64,000 bases of DNA, from assembly GCA_013398175.1 (NCBI GenBank), contig VZRZ01003225.1, positions 1-64,000 of the forward strand. Direction: 5' to 3'. Shown here in pieces: positions 20,301 through 31,600 of the stretch (positions are counted from its first letter, which is position 1; the number at the start of each line of letters is the position of its first letter). A program made the translations under genes and the position numbers. Source of the DNA: Climacteris rufus. Taxonomy: Eukaryota; Chordata; Aves; Passeriformes; Climacteridae. Below the pieces are notes generated by a model that did not search any database, was not told where the DNA came from, and was given only the letters and a program-made list of their open reading frames with translations.

Positions 20301-23300
20301 CCGTGTCTGTTCCTCCCTCCTGACTCCAAAGGACGGCTCTAGGAGGACTCATGAAAGCCCGGAGCTGTGTTTGTGCCTCCAAGGCAGCTGGTGTGCAAGT
20401 GGCTGGGAAACAGTCATCTGTGCTAATCTAGGGTTGAAGGGCACTGGGGCAAGGTGTGGGGTTTGCCTGCTGCAGGCTGACACGGTGCCAGGAGGTGCCT
20501 CATGTCCTGGTGTTGCTTAGGCTTTGTCAGCACCCCGAGGTGTGAGCTGGAACCTGCTCCTTCAGTGGAGTCAGCCTGGCTTCTGTCCCTAATCTTGCTG
20601 CTTGTCCCCTTCCAGTCCACCCTGCCCTACTACACCTGGCAGGAGGTGCAGGCTCGCATTGTGCAGATCCAGAAGGAGCACCAAATCTGCATCCACAAGA
20701 AGGAGCTGACAGAGCTGGACATCTATCACCGCATCCTCCGCTTCAAAAACTACATGGTGGCCATGGTGAACAAGTCGCTGCTGCCCATCCGCTTCCGCCT
20801 GCCCCTGCTGGGAGACACCGTCTTCTACACGCGGGGGCTCAAGTACAACTTCGAGCTCATCTTCTTCTGGGGTCCTGGCTCCCTCTTTGAGAATGAGTGG
20901 AGCCTGAAGGCCGAGTACAAGCGGGCCGGGAACCGCCTGGAGCTGGCTGAGAAACTCAGCACTCGCATCCTCTGGATTGGCATTGCTAACTTCCTCCTCT
21001 GCCCCCTCATCCTCATCTGGCAGATCCTCTACGCTTTCTTCAGCTACACGGAGATCCTGAAGCGGGAGCCGGGCAGCCTGGGTGCCCGCTGCTGGTCTCT
21101 CTATGGCCGCTGTTACCTCCGTCACTTCAATGAGCTGGATCACGAACTGCACTCACGCCTCAGCAAGGGGTACAAGCCAGCTTCCAAGTACATGAACTGC
21201 TTTATCTCCCCGCTTCTCACCATCGTGGCCAAGAACGTGGCCTTTTTTGCTGGCTCCATTCTGGCTGTGCTCATCGCTCTCACCATCTATGATGAGGATG
21301 TGCTTGCAGTCGAGCACGTCCTGACCACAGTCACCCTGCTCGGGGTGGGCATCACGGTGTGCAGGTGAGGTGGGTCTGTGCTGCTCCTGGCAGCTCTGGG
21401 GGGAGCAGTGGGGCTGGCAGCAGTCCATGTAAACATGCTCTTTGCTTGCAAATGGATGTGAATCTGCCTGAGTGAGGGGCATGGCTGAGGAGAGGCAGGA
21501 CCAGGCAGGAGAAAGAGGGTAGTGGTGATCCTGGGTGGAGTGGTTGTATGATATGAGGGGCTGGGCTGACAGGAAGGTTACAGGTGGAGGTGTGATATGG
21601 GCCAGTCACCCTGCCCTCCCAAGATGACATCTCCCAGGAACCGAGGTGTGATGCTATGATGTTTCCCTGTCCTGTCCTGCAGGTCTTTCATCCCTGACCA
21701 GCACCTGGTCTTCTGCCCAGAGCAGCTGCTGCGGGTCATCCTGGCACACATCCACTACATGCCTGACCACTGGCAGGGCAACGCCCACCGCTATGAGACC
21801 AGGGACGAGTTTGCCCAGCTCTTCCAGTACAAAGCGGTGAGCTTGGCTTGCGTGGGGGGCTGGGGACTCACCCTCATCCCTGTAGGAGGGAGAAGCTGAT
21901 GGAGAGCACCCACATCTCCTGGGCTGGTAGAGGAACAAGGCAGCATTCTCAGAGATACCCTGCCGCAGAAGATAGAGGGCTTACTCTGAGGGCTGTCTTT
22001 GGGATTGTGGATTTTTTGACTCTCAAGCTTGTGCTGAACCCATCATCTCTGTGCTCAGGTCTTCATCCTGGAAGAGCTCTTGAGTCCCATCATTACCCCC
22101 CTGATCCTCATCATCTGCCTGCGGCCCAAGTCCTTGGACATCGTTGACTTCTTCCGCAACTTCACCGTGGAGGTGGTGGGTGTGGGGGACACCTGCTCCT
22201 TTGCCCAGATGGACGTGCGCCAGCACGGCCACCCAGCGGTAGGTCCTGGGCTGCCCACCAGCATGGCTGGACCCACGAGAGGCCCTAACTCAGCACTCCT
22301 GGCAGCCCACAGCCCAGCCACCCGCCTCTTGGTAGAGTGTCTGTGTTTGGCAACGCAGATCACCAGCTCCAGAAGGCTCTTGTGGCCCAGCTGTGATTAT
22401 TGACCAGATGCCTTGGGATCCAGGCTTTGTAATTTCTTTGATGTTATAGCCTGTCTTCACACACAAGGGTTCTGTGTCCTCAGGAGAGAGGAGTGGGGAT
22501 ATTTGGACATTTAGAAGGTGTGATCACTAAGAACTGTAAAGAAGCTGGTCTGTTTGTGCTTGGGAGAGAAGCAGCCTAAAGGAAATGGGAAGCATTTTCC
22601 ATTATGCAAAATCTAATATGGAGGGAAAAGGGATCCATCTCTTTTGTGTGCCTGGGAATTTAGGTTATTTGTCTAGGGAAAGAGTCCCTAGTTATAGGGT
22701 CACAAACTAGGGAAGGCGTGAACTCATTGTGGCAGGAAGCTTTTAAGAAAAGTCATTAGTTGACTGTAATTTTTCCTGCTGTGAGCTGGAGAGTGCAAGA
22801 TGAGCCTCTGTATTTTATGACTGTTCCCAGCTCTCCAGTTCCCTTACAGCAATTCATGTTCTGGGATGGAGAAACACCCTGCTTGTTTCTTCTTCGTCAG
22901 CTGTGCGGGCTGAATGGGCCTGGGACTTCCAGTGTAGCACCTGCTACGTAGGGAGCCAAGGCCTAACTTTTGCTGGTTGTTGCATGCTATGCCCAGACTG
23001 CAGGATTCCCAGGGCTTGCAGGGTTGTAAAACAGATCCCATCTCTCATCACCTGTGTGTTGTCTGCAGTGGATGTCAGCAGGGAAGACGGAGGCCTCCAT
23101 TTACCAGCAGGCCGAGGACGGCAAGACGGAGCTGTCCCTCATGCACTTTGCCATCACCAACCCCAAGTGGCAGCCGCCCCGCGAGAGCACAGCCTTCATC
23201 GGCTTCCTGAAGGAGCGGGTGCACCGGGACAGCAGCGTGGCACTGGCGCAGCAGGCTGTGCTCCCTGAAAATGCCCTCTTCAGCTCCATCCAGTCCCTGC

Positions 23301-25176
23301 AGTCGGAGTCTGAGGTGCCCAGGCTCAGGGCATGTGGGTTGTTCTTGGGGTGCTTGCTGGATGCTGGCAAATTCATCATCAGGCCCCCAGGGCAATTTTG
23401 CCCTTACCTGGGATGTATCTGGGGATGTGAATGTGATAGATTAGGTACTATCTGGGACACTGGATTTCTAGAGAAGGCAGTGGGCTGTCCTAGAGCCCTG
23501 TGAGGTGGGAGAGGGGCCAAGATAGCCAAGATGCTGCAGCTCTCTGTTTCTGGTGGGGATCAGTCCTCCAGCTCTGCACAGGACAGTGACTCTCCCTTTC
23601 AACTCTGCAGCCTCACAGCTTGATTGCCAATGTGATAGCAGGCTCCTCGGCACTGGGCTTCCACATGAGCCGGGACGGACAGACTTCCCGCCATCTCTCA
23701 GAAGTGGCCTCGGCCCTGCGTTCCTTCTCCCCACTTCAGTCTGCCCAGCAGCCTTCCAGCGGCTTCCAGGCTTCGGGAAGGGATGGAGAGGGAGCCCAGC
23801 CTCGTGGCGCCAGTGCCATGACAGCCTCTGGGTAAGCTGCCAGCTGGAGAAGGGCAGCCAGACTTCTTGAACATTCCTTTGCCCTTTGCCCAAATGCCAT
23901 CATATTGTCCTGGGTGGATGGTGGCATTTATCTCTGGACAACAAGGGATGGCCTGGACAGCAAGGGACATTCACAAACAAAGTTAGACCCAGGTCTAGGT
24001 GCTAGGTGTCAGGTGCTTAGGCTGGTCCCAAAGCATAGGGCCAGGGTCCTGTTCTTCTGTAGGTACCACAGGAGTGGTGAGAGACCCCAGCCCAGAGGGA
24101 AGAGGCAGTGCCCTAGCAGGGCTGGTCACCTTGTGCATTTGGGAAGATTCTTCGACGGGGGGCTTTTCCTACCCAGTTCAGTAGCAGATCTCTGCAAGCC
24201 TGACATTAAAGTGGAGAGGGGCTGGGCGCTGTGGGGGCACCTGGGCAGGAAACACCACTTGTGTGTTCTGTGGCAGTGCTGATGCGAGGACCGTGAGCTC
24301 GGGGAGCAGCGCCTGGGAGGGTCAGCTGCAGAGCATGATCCTGTCTGAGTACGCCTCCACGGAGATGAGTCTCCACGCACTCTACATGCACGAGGTGAGC
24401 AACCGAGAGCTGGGCTGGCCACAGGGGCATGGAGCAAGGAAGGCAGGACTGTCTGTTATGAGAAGACCAGAGCATGTGCAGTGCTGCAGAGAGGGTGTGC
24501 TTGGGCGTCTGATTTCTCCCACACAGCTGAGTCACTCATGTTTTGGCCTGCAGTTGCACAAGCAGCACGCCCAGCTGGAGCCCGAGCGGCACACTTGGCA
24601 CCGGCGAGAGAGCGACGAGAGCGGGGAGAGCACCCACGAAGAGCTGGACGCTCAGCGGGGCGGTGCCGTGCCCATTCCCCGCTCCGCCAGCTACCCCTTC
24701 TCCTCGCCGCGGCAGCCTTCCGAGGAGACAGCCACGCTGCAGACTGGGTTCCAGCGGCGCTACGGTGGCATCACAGGTAGGGGAGCCAGGGCAGAGGTCT
24801 GAGTTCAGGTCAGAGCTCTGGAACTGATGCCCTTTATGGATTGGCACGAGCAGCCTGCCTGCTGCTAGACACTGGCAGTCCCCCAAGTAGCTGATCTTCC
24901 TTCTCGCCTCTCTTGCAGACCCAGGCACAGTGCACAGAGCCCCGTCACACTTCTCCCGCCTCCCTCTGGGAGGCTGGGCAGAGGATGGGCAGTCAGCAAG
25001 ACACCCAGAGCCCGTGCCAGAGGAGAGCTCAGAGGATGAGCTTCCGCCGCAGATCCACAAGGTAGGGGTGATGGCTGTATTTGAGAGGGGCAGGGTGTGT
25101 ACTCTCCATGCCAGGTTGGGGTGCTGGCAGCTGGTCCTGGTAGGTGCCACATTCTGTCTCTGTCTTGCAGGTATAG
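17211..25176 (+). CDS. ATG9A: ATG9A, autophagy-related lipid scramblase (complete, 14 exons)
   Basis: Exons: 17211-17313 (or its copy 17066-17168), 17544-17587, 18927-18991, 19290-19451, 19554-19695, 20616-21364, 21683-21836, 22059-22238, 23069-23314, 23611-23831, 24277-24394, 24554-24776, 24919-25061, 25171-25176. They join to 851 codons plus stop (human about 839). ATG9A is the multi-spanning trimeric scramblase on Golgi/endosome vesicles that seeds autophagosomes. The N-terminus has a YQRL tyrosine sorting signal and a dileucine (DLLVHV). An early sequon NHS matches the human glycosylation region. The large exon 6 carries the conserved membrane core (KYNFELI, ILWIGIANFLLCPLILIWQ). The tail is serine-rich with conserved WHRRESDESGES and ends in HKV. 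The last exon codes only Val and the stop. Intron 2 has AT-AC ends. Confidence 0.97.
17588..18926 (+). other. ATG9A: U12-type AT-AC intron (ATG9A intron 2)
   Basis: The exon 2 frame FFSR ends at 17587 and is followed directly by ATATCCTTTT, the classic minor-spliceosome AT-AC donor. The downstream frame VYNLHQKNGF starts at 18927 after TTTCAC, an AC acceptor. TCCTTGAC at 18907-18914 fits the U12 branch-site consensus UCCUURAC, with its A 13 bases before the intron end, inside the usual U12 spacing. No GT-AG pair restores the conserved SRVYNLHQ junction. Confidence 0.92.
17796..18095. other. AT-rich stretch in ATG9A intron 2
   Basis: About 300 bases are much more AT-rich than the surrounding GC-rich DNA, with sharp edges near 17796 and 18095. 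The words CATGAC/ACACAG and AATTTTAT recur in it. It could be a decayed transposable element or simply old intronic DNA. No ends or target duplication were found. Confidence 0.4.
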
Positions 25177-27412
25177 CCTGGTAGACTGGGGATCTCATGG
25201 GCCTTGCAGATTGGGAGCCACCTGGGCAGCAGGATGTGGCATCAGCTTGATTCTTCTCCTGTCCTGAGTGGACATTTTGTTGCCATCAATTGCTGAAGAG
25301 ACAAAACTGCCAGGGCAGTGGCTTTGCTGTGGCACCTTGTGTCCAGCCATGTGTCAAGTCCACGCCACTCTGACTTGGGGGGTGAATGCGTGTGTGAGTA
25401 CATACCTGTGTCCGTGTTCACATCTGTGTCGTCCGTGTCGGAGGATCTCTGCAGAGCCTGTGGAAGCTGACGTCACAGGACTAGCAGTGAGGAGCTGTGG
25501 ACTGGATTGGAGGTGGCTGTAGCAGCTGCTGTTTCAAGGGATGTGAGATGGCATCAGCTCCATCCACGTGTGTGCCCGAAGCTGGGACCTGCCTCCAAAA
25601 TGAGGGCAGGAGTTTTTGAGGGTGGTCTAGCTCAGCCTGTAGCACCACACTGCCCTGCCTGTAGTCCTGAGGAGATGCCCTGGACCACGTTTGTCCTCCC
25701 ACAGAGGACCAGTGTTGTGCCTCTCAGTCCAGAACAGGACAGCAGTGGGACAGTCACCCACTTTTTTGCCCCAGCACCCTGCAGAGGGATGGACTCTGGC
25801 AGCTGCTGCTGGTATGAGTATGGACGGGATATAGAGCTGGTGGTAACAGCTCTGGCTCGATTCAGGGATGGTGCAGCTCTTCCCTGACTCATGACAGCTG
25901 ACCTGTTCCCTGCATGCAAGAAAGGGTCGTTGGAGTGACGCCTCTGTGCCATGCCTCTGGGCTGGGGCAGCAGCATCCTCCCCACACATGGCACCCAGGG
26001 GATGTGGGCTGCTAGTGGGCCCTCCTGCAGTGCCAAAGAGACCCCAGTGTGGAGCAGCCCAGCATCTTCTGGGAGTGCTCGCAGCCCCCTCAGAGCCCAC
26101 CCTGAAGGTCTTGTGCTCTGTGTGTTGGTTCCTTTTCCCCAGGCACAAAAATGGCCTTTTCCCTCATGCCCAGGTGCTGTTGTATTGCGTCTGTCCTCCT
26201 GGTGCAGCTGTTCCTGTGGAACTGGGCTTTTCCTCTTCTCCAGGCAAAGGCTTTGGTGCATCTCGCCCAGAGGCTCCCAGCTCCTCCTTTCCTGCAGAAA
26301 CCTTCCTTTTGCTTGCAACATGGTTTCAGCCGCTGTGGGGACTGTACACCGTGCAGCTGTCTCATTCCTGGCAGGGCAAGGAGGGGCGTCCTGAACCCAG
26401 AAGGGAGAGGCACACCTCAGCCCAGCCTTGGAGTGGTGGTGGGGAATCGGGATCCCAGCTGTGCAGTGTGGGCTCAGACAAGACCTTCCCACCATCCTTC
26501 TGTTTTCCTTCTCTTTGCAGCTGCTAGGGCTTTGCATCCCAGCTAATGCCTGCCCACAACTTGCTTTCCATTCCCCTGGCTTCTGGCAGGGGCTGCTTGT
26601 TTTTGCCATGCCCTCTGCAAGCACTGCACATCCTCCTCTGCTGTCCTTGGAGTCCAGGGCCATCCCTCTCTCCATGCTACCGTTATTGCCCTTTGTCCTT
26701 TGAGCCTGGGATGGCTCTGAGCCACCTGCTGCCAGCTGTCCTGCACCTGGGTAGCCCAGGCATGAGCAGGGGGTTGTGCAGGGGCAGGCTCTTTGGGGTA
26801 GCGGGCTCCCTGTTGCCATGGGGAGAGCCAGGCAGGGTTGGAGCTACAAGTGCCCTGGGGTCTGTATAAGATCAAACAGAGCATGCTAAAGCAGAGCTCA
26901 GGGTGGGAATCAGCTCTTCAGTGCTGGGGTCAGGGTTCTGTGGACCTGGGTGCTGCTGGTGTCCTTCCACCAAGAAGTGGCTGCAACAGCTCCACAGCAG
27001 CTTTGTCCTGGGGCTGTCAGGGCTTGGTGAAAGGAATCTCCCAAACCCAGGCTTTCTGGTGGCTTCTCTTGGCGCCCAGGCTGCTGCCCTGGTTGAGGTG
27101 AGCCTCTCTGGGGCAGTGGGACACTGCATCTGGGCTTCCTACTGGAGTTTTTGCTGGTCTGTAAGCTGAACAGCTGGAGGCAGTGCCCCGGGGCAGGGGG
27201 ACACCCTGGGCTTTTCCCTGGGCTGGCAGGAGGGAGAGGCCGGGTAGGCAAGCCCAAGTCTTTGCCGCATGTTTTGCTTGTGTCGTCAGTGTCCCATGTG
27301 CATGGCGAGCCACTCTTCATCTCCTCCTGAGGTGTGCGGGCACGGGGTCCCTGGGAAGTGCGGTATCGCACCCCTGTGCCCTCGCTGTACAGCTGTATAG
27401 CCGTCTAATAAA
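25177..27412 (+). other. ATG9A: Long 3' UTR of ATG9A
   Basis: About 2.2 kb runs from the ATG9A stop to the AATAAA at 27407-27412 without a recognisable coding segment on the plus strand. I found no earlier AATAAA. An antisense open frame (25632-26819, minus) is treated under findings. Confidence 0.7.
27407..27412 (+). terminator. ATG9A: Poly(A) signal of ATG9A
   Basis: Canonical AATAAA in TCTAATAAAGATG, followed by GTGTATCATCCCTGCCTGCG. It is the first such hexamer found on the plus strand after the ATG9A stop and lies just before the CpG-rich region upstream of ABCB6. Confidence 0.8.
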
Positions 27413-27439
27413 GATGGGGTGTATCATCCCTGCCTGCGT

Positions 27440-28643
27440 CCGAGTCTCCCTTCGCTCTGCGGTACCGTGCAGCCCACCTGCGTCCGGCCACGGCGCCGGG
27501 CACCGAGGAAGCCGGGGGAGCTAAAGCCAGCGATGGCAGCAAGAGGCTGTGAGGAGCCTGCCGGCTGCTGCGGCGGCACTGGGAGCTCCCAGGAGCCTCC
27601 TCCCGGCCGCGGGAGGAGGCAGGGGCTATATTTATCCCCGTGAGGGCAGGGCCCCGTCCTGCCTGACCTCTGCCGCCGGAGGCCCACCGGAGGCTATCGC
27701 GGCAGCGCAGGGCTGGGCTGGCGGCGGCGATAAGCGGGAGCGGGGCGTTTCACCTCGGCTGCGGGGCCCTCCGCGGCCACCGGCCCGGGAGTGCGTCCGC
27801 CGGCACCGAGCCCTCCCCCCCCGGCGCTGCGGGGGAGGTCCGTGCCGCCCGGGGCTGGGCACGGCGGCGCGGGGAAGGGACACACGCCGGGTTTGCAGTC
27901 CCGGCGCCGGGAAGGAAGGAGGGCGGGCNNNNNNNNNNNNNNNNNNNNNNNNNNNNNNNNNNNNNNNNNNNNNNNNNNNNNNNNNNNNNNNNNNNNNNNN
28001 NNNNNNNNNNNNNNNNNNNNNNNNNNNNNNNNNNNNNNNNNNNNNNNNNNNNNNNNNNNNNNNNNNNNNNNNNNNNNGGGCCTGAGCGGCGCCGGCACAG
28101 CCCCGGCATTGACCCGGCGCGGCCCCTGCCTCGCCCTCCGCCAGTGTTTCCTCGACGTGTCCCTGTCTTTGCCCTTGCCTCTCCCCTGCACGGCCCCACG
28201 GTTCCCGGAGCATCCTCCGAATCCTCCGCATCCCCCCACCCCTGCACTGCCGCTGCATCGCACCCGTTGCTCCCTCCCACTTGAGACCGGTCCCAGCTCC
28301 CCTCTGCCTTCCTGTCCCTGCGGCTCTCGCTGTCCCCGTGTCCGAGGGCATCCTCAGGGGCCCGGTTGGCTCTGGGGGACCCAGTCCAGTGTCGTGCCCC
28401 CGTCCAGGGCATACAGTAGGCGTGGTGCTCATGGCCATCCTCATGTAAAGCTGGGCCTGCTTGCATGCACGGCTCTGTGTGTGCTGCATGCAGCATGTCC
28501 TGCATGTCCATGTCCAGTGGTGCTTGCCCCTGCCCCACGAAGGCCCTTGCTGCTTGGCCATGCTATCCCACCGTGGGTGCCTCTGTGCAGCTGATGCCAC
28601 AGCCCATCCTGATACCTTGCCTCAGGCTCTCTTCTCTCCACAG
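27440..28643 (+). promoter_or_regulatory. ABCB6: ABCB6 upstream region: CpG island, TATA-like and GATA motifs
   Basis: The region between the ATG9A poly(A) signal and the ABCB6 coding exon is CpG-rich up to about 28150. CTATATTTATCC at 27626-27637 resembles a TATA box. GATAAG lies at 27729-27734 and a reverse GATAA at 27632-27636. An acceptor CTCTCCACAG ends at 28643, 16 bases before the start codon, which implies at least one upstream non-coding exon, probably in or near the gap. Function is inferred only. Confidence 0.5.
27929..28077. other. Assembly gap (149 N)
   Basis: Run of N inside the ABCB6 CpG island. A non-coding first exon of ABCB6 may be hidden here. Confidence 0.99.
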
Positions 28644-28659
28644 CTGGTGACCTGCCAGG

Positions 28660-31600
28660 ATGGCCGTACTGGAGGGCTACTGTGAGGGCAACAGCTCCAT
28701 CGCCCAGGCCTGGGTCCAGCAGGGCTTCCAGCCCTGCTTTTTCTTCACACTGGTGCCGTCTGTGCTGCTGAGCGTCTGCCTGTTGCTGGGCGCCCTGCAG
28801 TACGCCTGCTACGCCCGCTTCAGCCGTGCCATGGAGCCCAAGTACATTCCCCGCTCCTGCCTCTACCATGGCCAGGTGCTGCTGTCGCTGCTCCTGGCCC
28901 TGCAGCCCTTCGGTGGGCTGCTGTGGCAAGGAGTGGGGCTGGGGCGGCTCTATGGGTACATGTTGCTGCACGCCTGCCTCTGGGCCCTCAGCTGGGGCTG
29001 TGCCATCGCCCTCCTGCAGCTGGAGCATACGCGGGTGCTGGCACACGACCGGACACGGGGCCATGGCACTGTCCTCCTCCTCTTTTGGGCACTGGCCTTC
29101 GCTGCTGAGAACCTGACCCTGGTGTGCTGGAGGAGCCCATTGTGGTGGTGGGCACTGGAGGACACCAACCAGAAGGTGAGCTGGGGGGCTGTGGGCAGGG
29201 AAAGGGGACGGGGCTCTTTTGGGTGTGGGAGGGACTGCAGCATTATGGTGTAGAGCTGGAGCATGCATGTCATGACCTGCTGTGTGTACACTCCTGGGTT
29301 GCACCCACACATCTCCCACATATTTCAGCCCCAAGCCCAGCTATTGTACATCTCTCCATGCTCCCATCCAGCTCAGCTCCTGCTTCTGCCTGGCCCAGAC
29401 CCAGGTGCAGAAGTGAGGGTGTCTGCCTGCTTACCACAGCCCTTTGCCCCCTTGCACCTGTCAGGGTAGGTGCACCTTGAGCCAGGGCGCAGAGACAGAC
29501 GCAGCAGGGAGGAAAGAAGGGGTCTGGGTGCTGCCCAAGGTGCTATGCTCAACGAGGGACTCCCTCTGAGCTGCATGGCATGTCCCCTGGCTCACTGCAC
29601 CCCATCCCCATGCCCTGCTCATTGTCTCTCTCAGATCATACCCATCCCATGCCCAGGGCTGTGCTGAGGGCCAGCTGAGACTCTGAACCTTCACTCTTCA
29701 TCCAGGTGCAGTTTGGCTTCTGGCTGCTGCGTTACATGTGCACGTTCATGCTCTTCGTCCTCGGCATGAAGGCCCCAGGGTTGCCCCACAAGCCTTACAT
29801 GCTGCTGATCAATGAGGAGGAGCGGGACGTGGAAAACAGCCAGGTGAGTCCTGGGGCTGAAGCATTTTTAGGACATGGCCAGGAAAGAGCTGGGGACAAA
29901 GTGGAAATTCAGCTGCTCTGGGATCAGCATCTTCAGGAGATGTGGGAGAAAGGAGGTTTAGGGCTGCCCCAGCTCCCTGCTCGCTGTCAGCAGGATGCAG
30001 CCCTGCTGGGAGGATGGAGTGGGCACTCTGGGAGTGGGGCTGGTTTTCTTGGGGTGTTTCGCAGGGCCATTGCCAGCTGGGTTGGAGTCCCAGGGCAATG
30101 ACTTCTTGGTCTGCTCTCCCCCAGCCACTCCTGACTGATGCCAGCAGAACCACCTCCACCTGGAAGGATTTCCGGAGGAAGCTGCGGCTGTTGGTGCCAT
30201 ACATGTGGCCGAGGGGCAACCACCTGCTGCAGGGGCTGGTGCTGTTCTGCATGGCACTCATGGGGCTGGAGCGGGCCATCAATGTCTTTGTCCCCATCTA
30301 CTACAAGAACATCGGTAAGAACCTGGAGCTTGGCTTGCGAGGCTCCCCACAGCCTCACTGAGTGCTGGGGGGTGTGCAAGTGACCTGGAGGGCTGCAGGG
30401 GTTTGGCAGGAGCAGAGTTCAGGGGATCAGGGGCCAGCACTGGCTGCTGGGGCTGGTTTCCACAGGCACCCTGGGGTGCTCCCTGTCCCTCCATCCTGAC
30501 CTGTGCCATCCTTCTCACAGTGAATGAGCTGACAGTGGGCGCCCCCTGGCACACCCTGGCCTGGACTGTCTGCAGCTATGTGGGGCTAAAATTCCTGCAA
30601 GGTGGAGGTGCTGGTAAGGACCACTGGGAAGGATGGGGCGCTGGCAAGAGTCAATGTGGGGCACATCATGCCAGCACGGGGGTGGCCAGGGATGCCCTTA
30701 TGCCCCATCACTGCTGCTCTCTCTTGGAATCAGCAACCAGGGCTGGTCCCAGATTGGGGAGAGTGGGTGGGCTTCATCCCAAATCCCCTTTCCCAGCTGG
30801 GAATCTGCTGCATGCCCCAGTGGGGGGCATGATCTTGGCTGACCTTTCCATGTTGCTCTGCAGGATCCACTGGCTTTGTCAGCAACCTGCGCACCTTCCT
30901 GTGGGTGTGGGTGCAGCAGTTCACCAACCGGCAGGTGCAGGTGCAGCTCTTTGCCCACCTGCATGGGCTGTCCCTGCGCTGGCACCTGGGCCGTCGCACT
31001 GGTGAGGTCCTGCGCAGCGTGGACCGGGGCACCAGCAGCATCAACAGCCTGCTCAGGTCAGAGTGTGCCTGTGGTGGGTGGGGGTGGCCGGGCAGCGCCG
31101 CTGAGCCGGGCTGATGTGCCATCCCCCTTCCCACCCCTCAGCTACATCGTCTTCAGCATTGTCCCCACCATTGCGGATATCGTCATCAGCATAGTTTACT
31201 TCACCTCAGTGTTCAGTGCCTGGTTTGGCCTCATCATCTTCGTGTGTATGAGCCTGTACCTGAGTAAGTCGGTGGGGGGGTCGGTGCAGGGCTGCCAGGC
31301 TGTGGGGTGACAGGAGCCTGCCAATGCAGCTCGCTTGTGTCCACAGCTCTGACCATCTTCATCACCGAGTGGAGAACCAAGTACCGTCGGGACATGAACA
31401 CGCGGGACAACGAGGCCAAGTCCCGGGCCGTGGACTCGCTCCTCAATTTCGAGACGGTACTGTAGGTGTTGGGAAGGTCACTGAGCACTGCTTGGTGCTG
31501 TGGGGGACTATTTGGGTGCTGATAGCAGCTCTGTGTCCTGCAGGTGAAGTACTACAATGCAGAGAGCTATGAGGTGAACCGCTTTAATGATGCCATCGTC

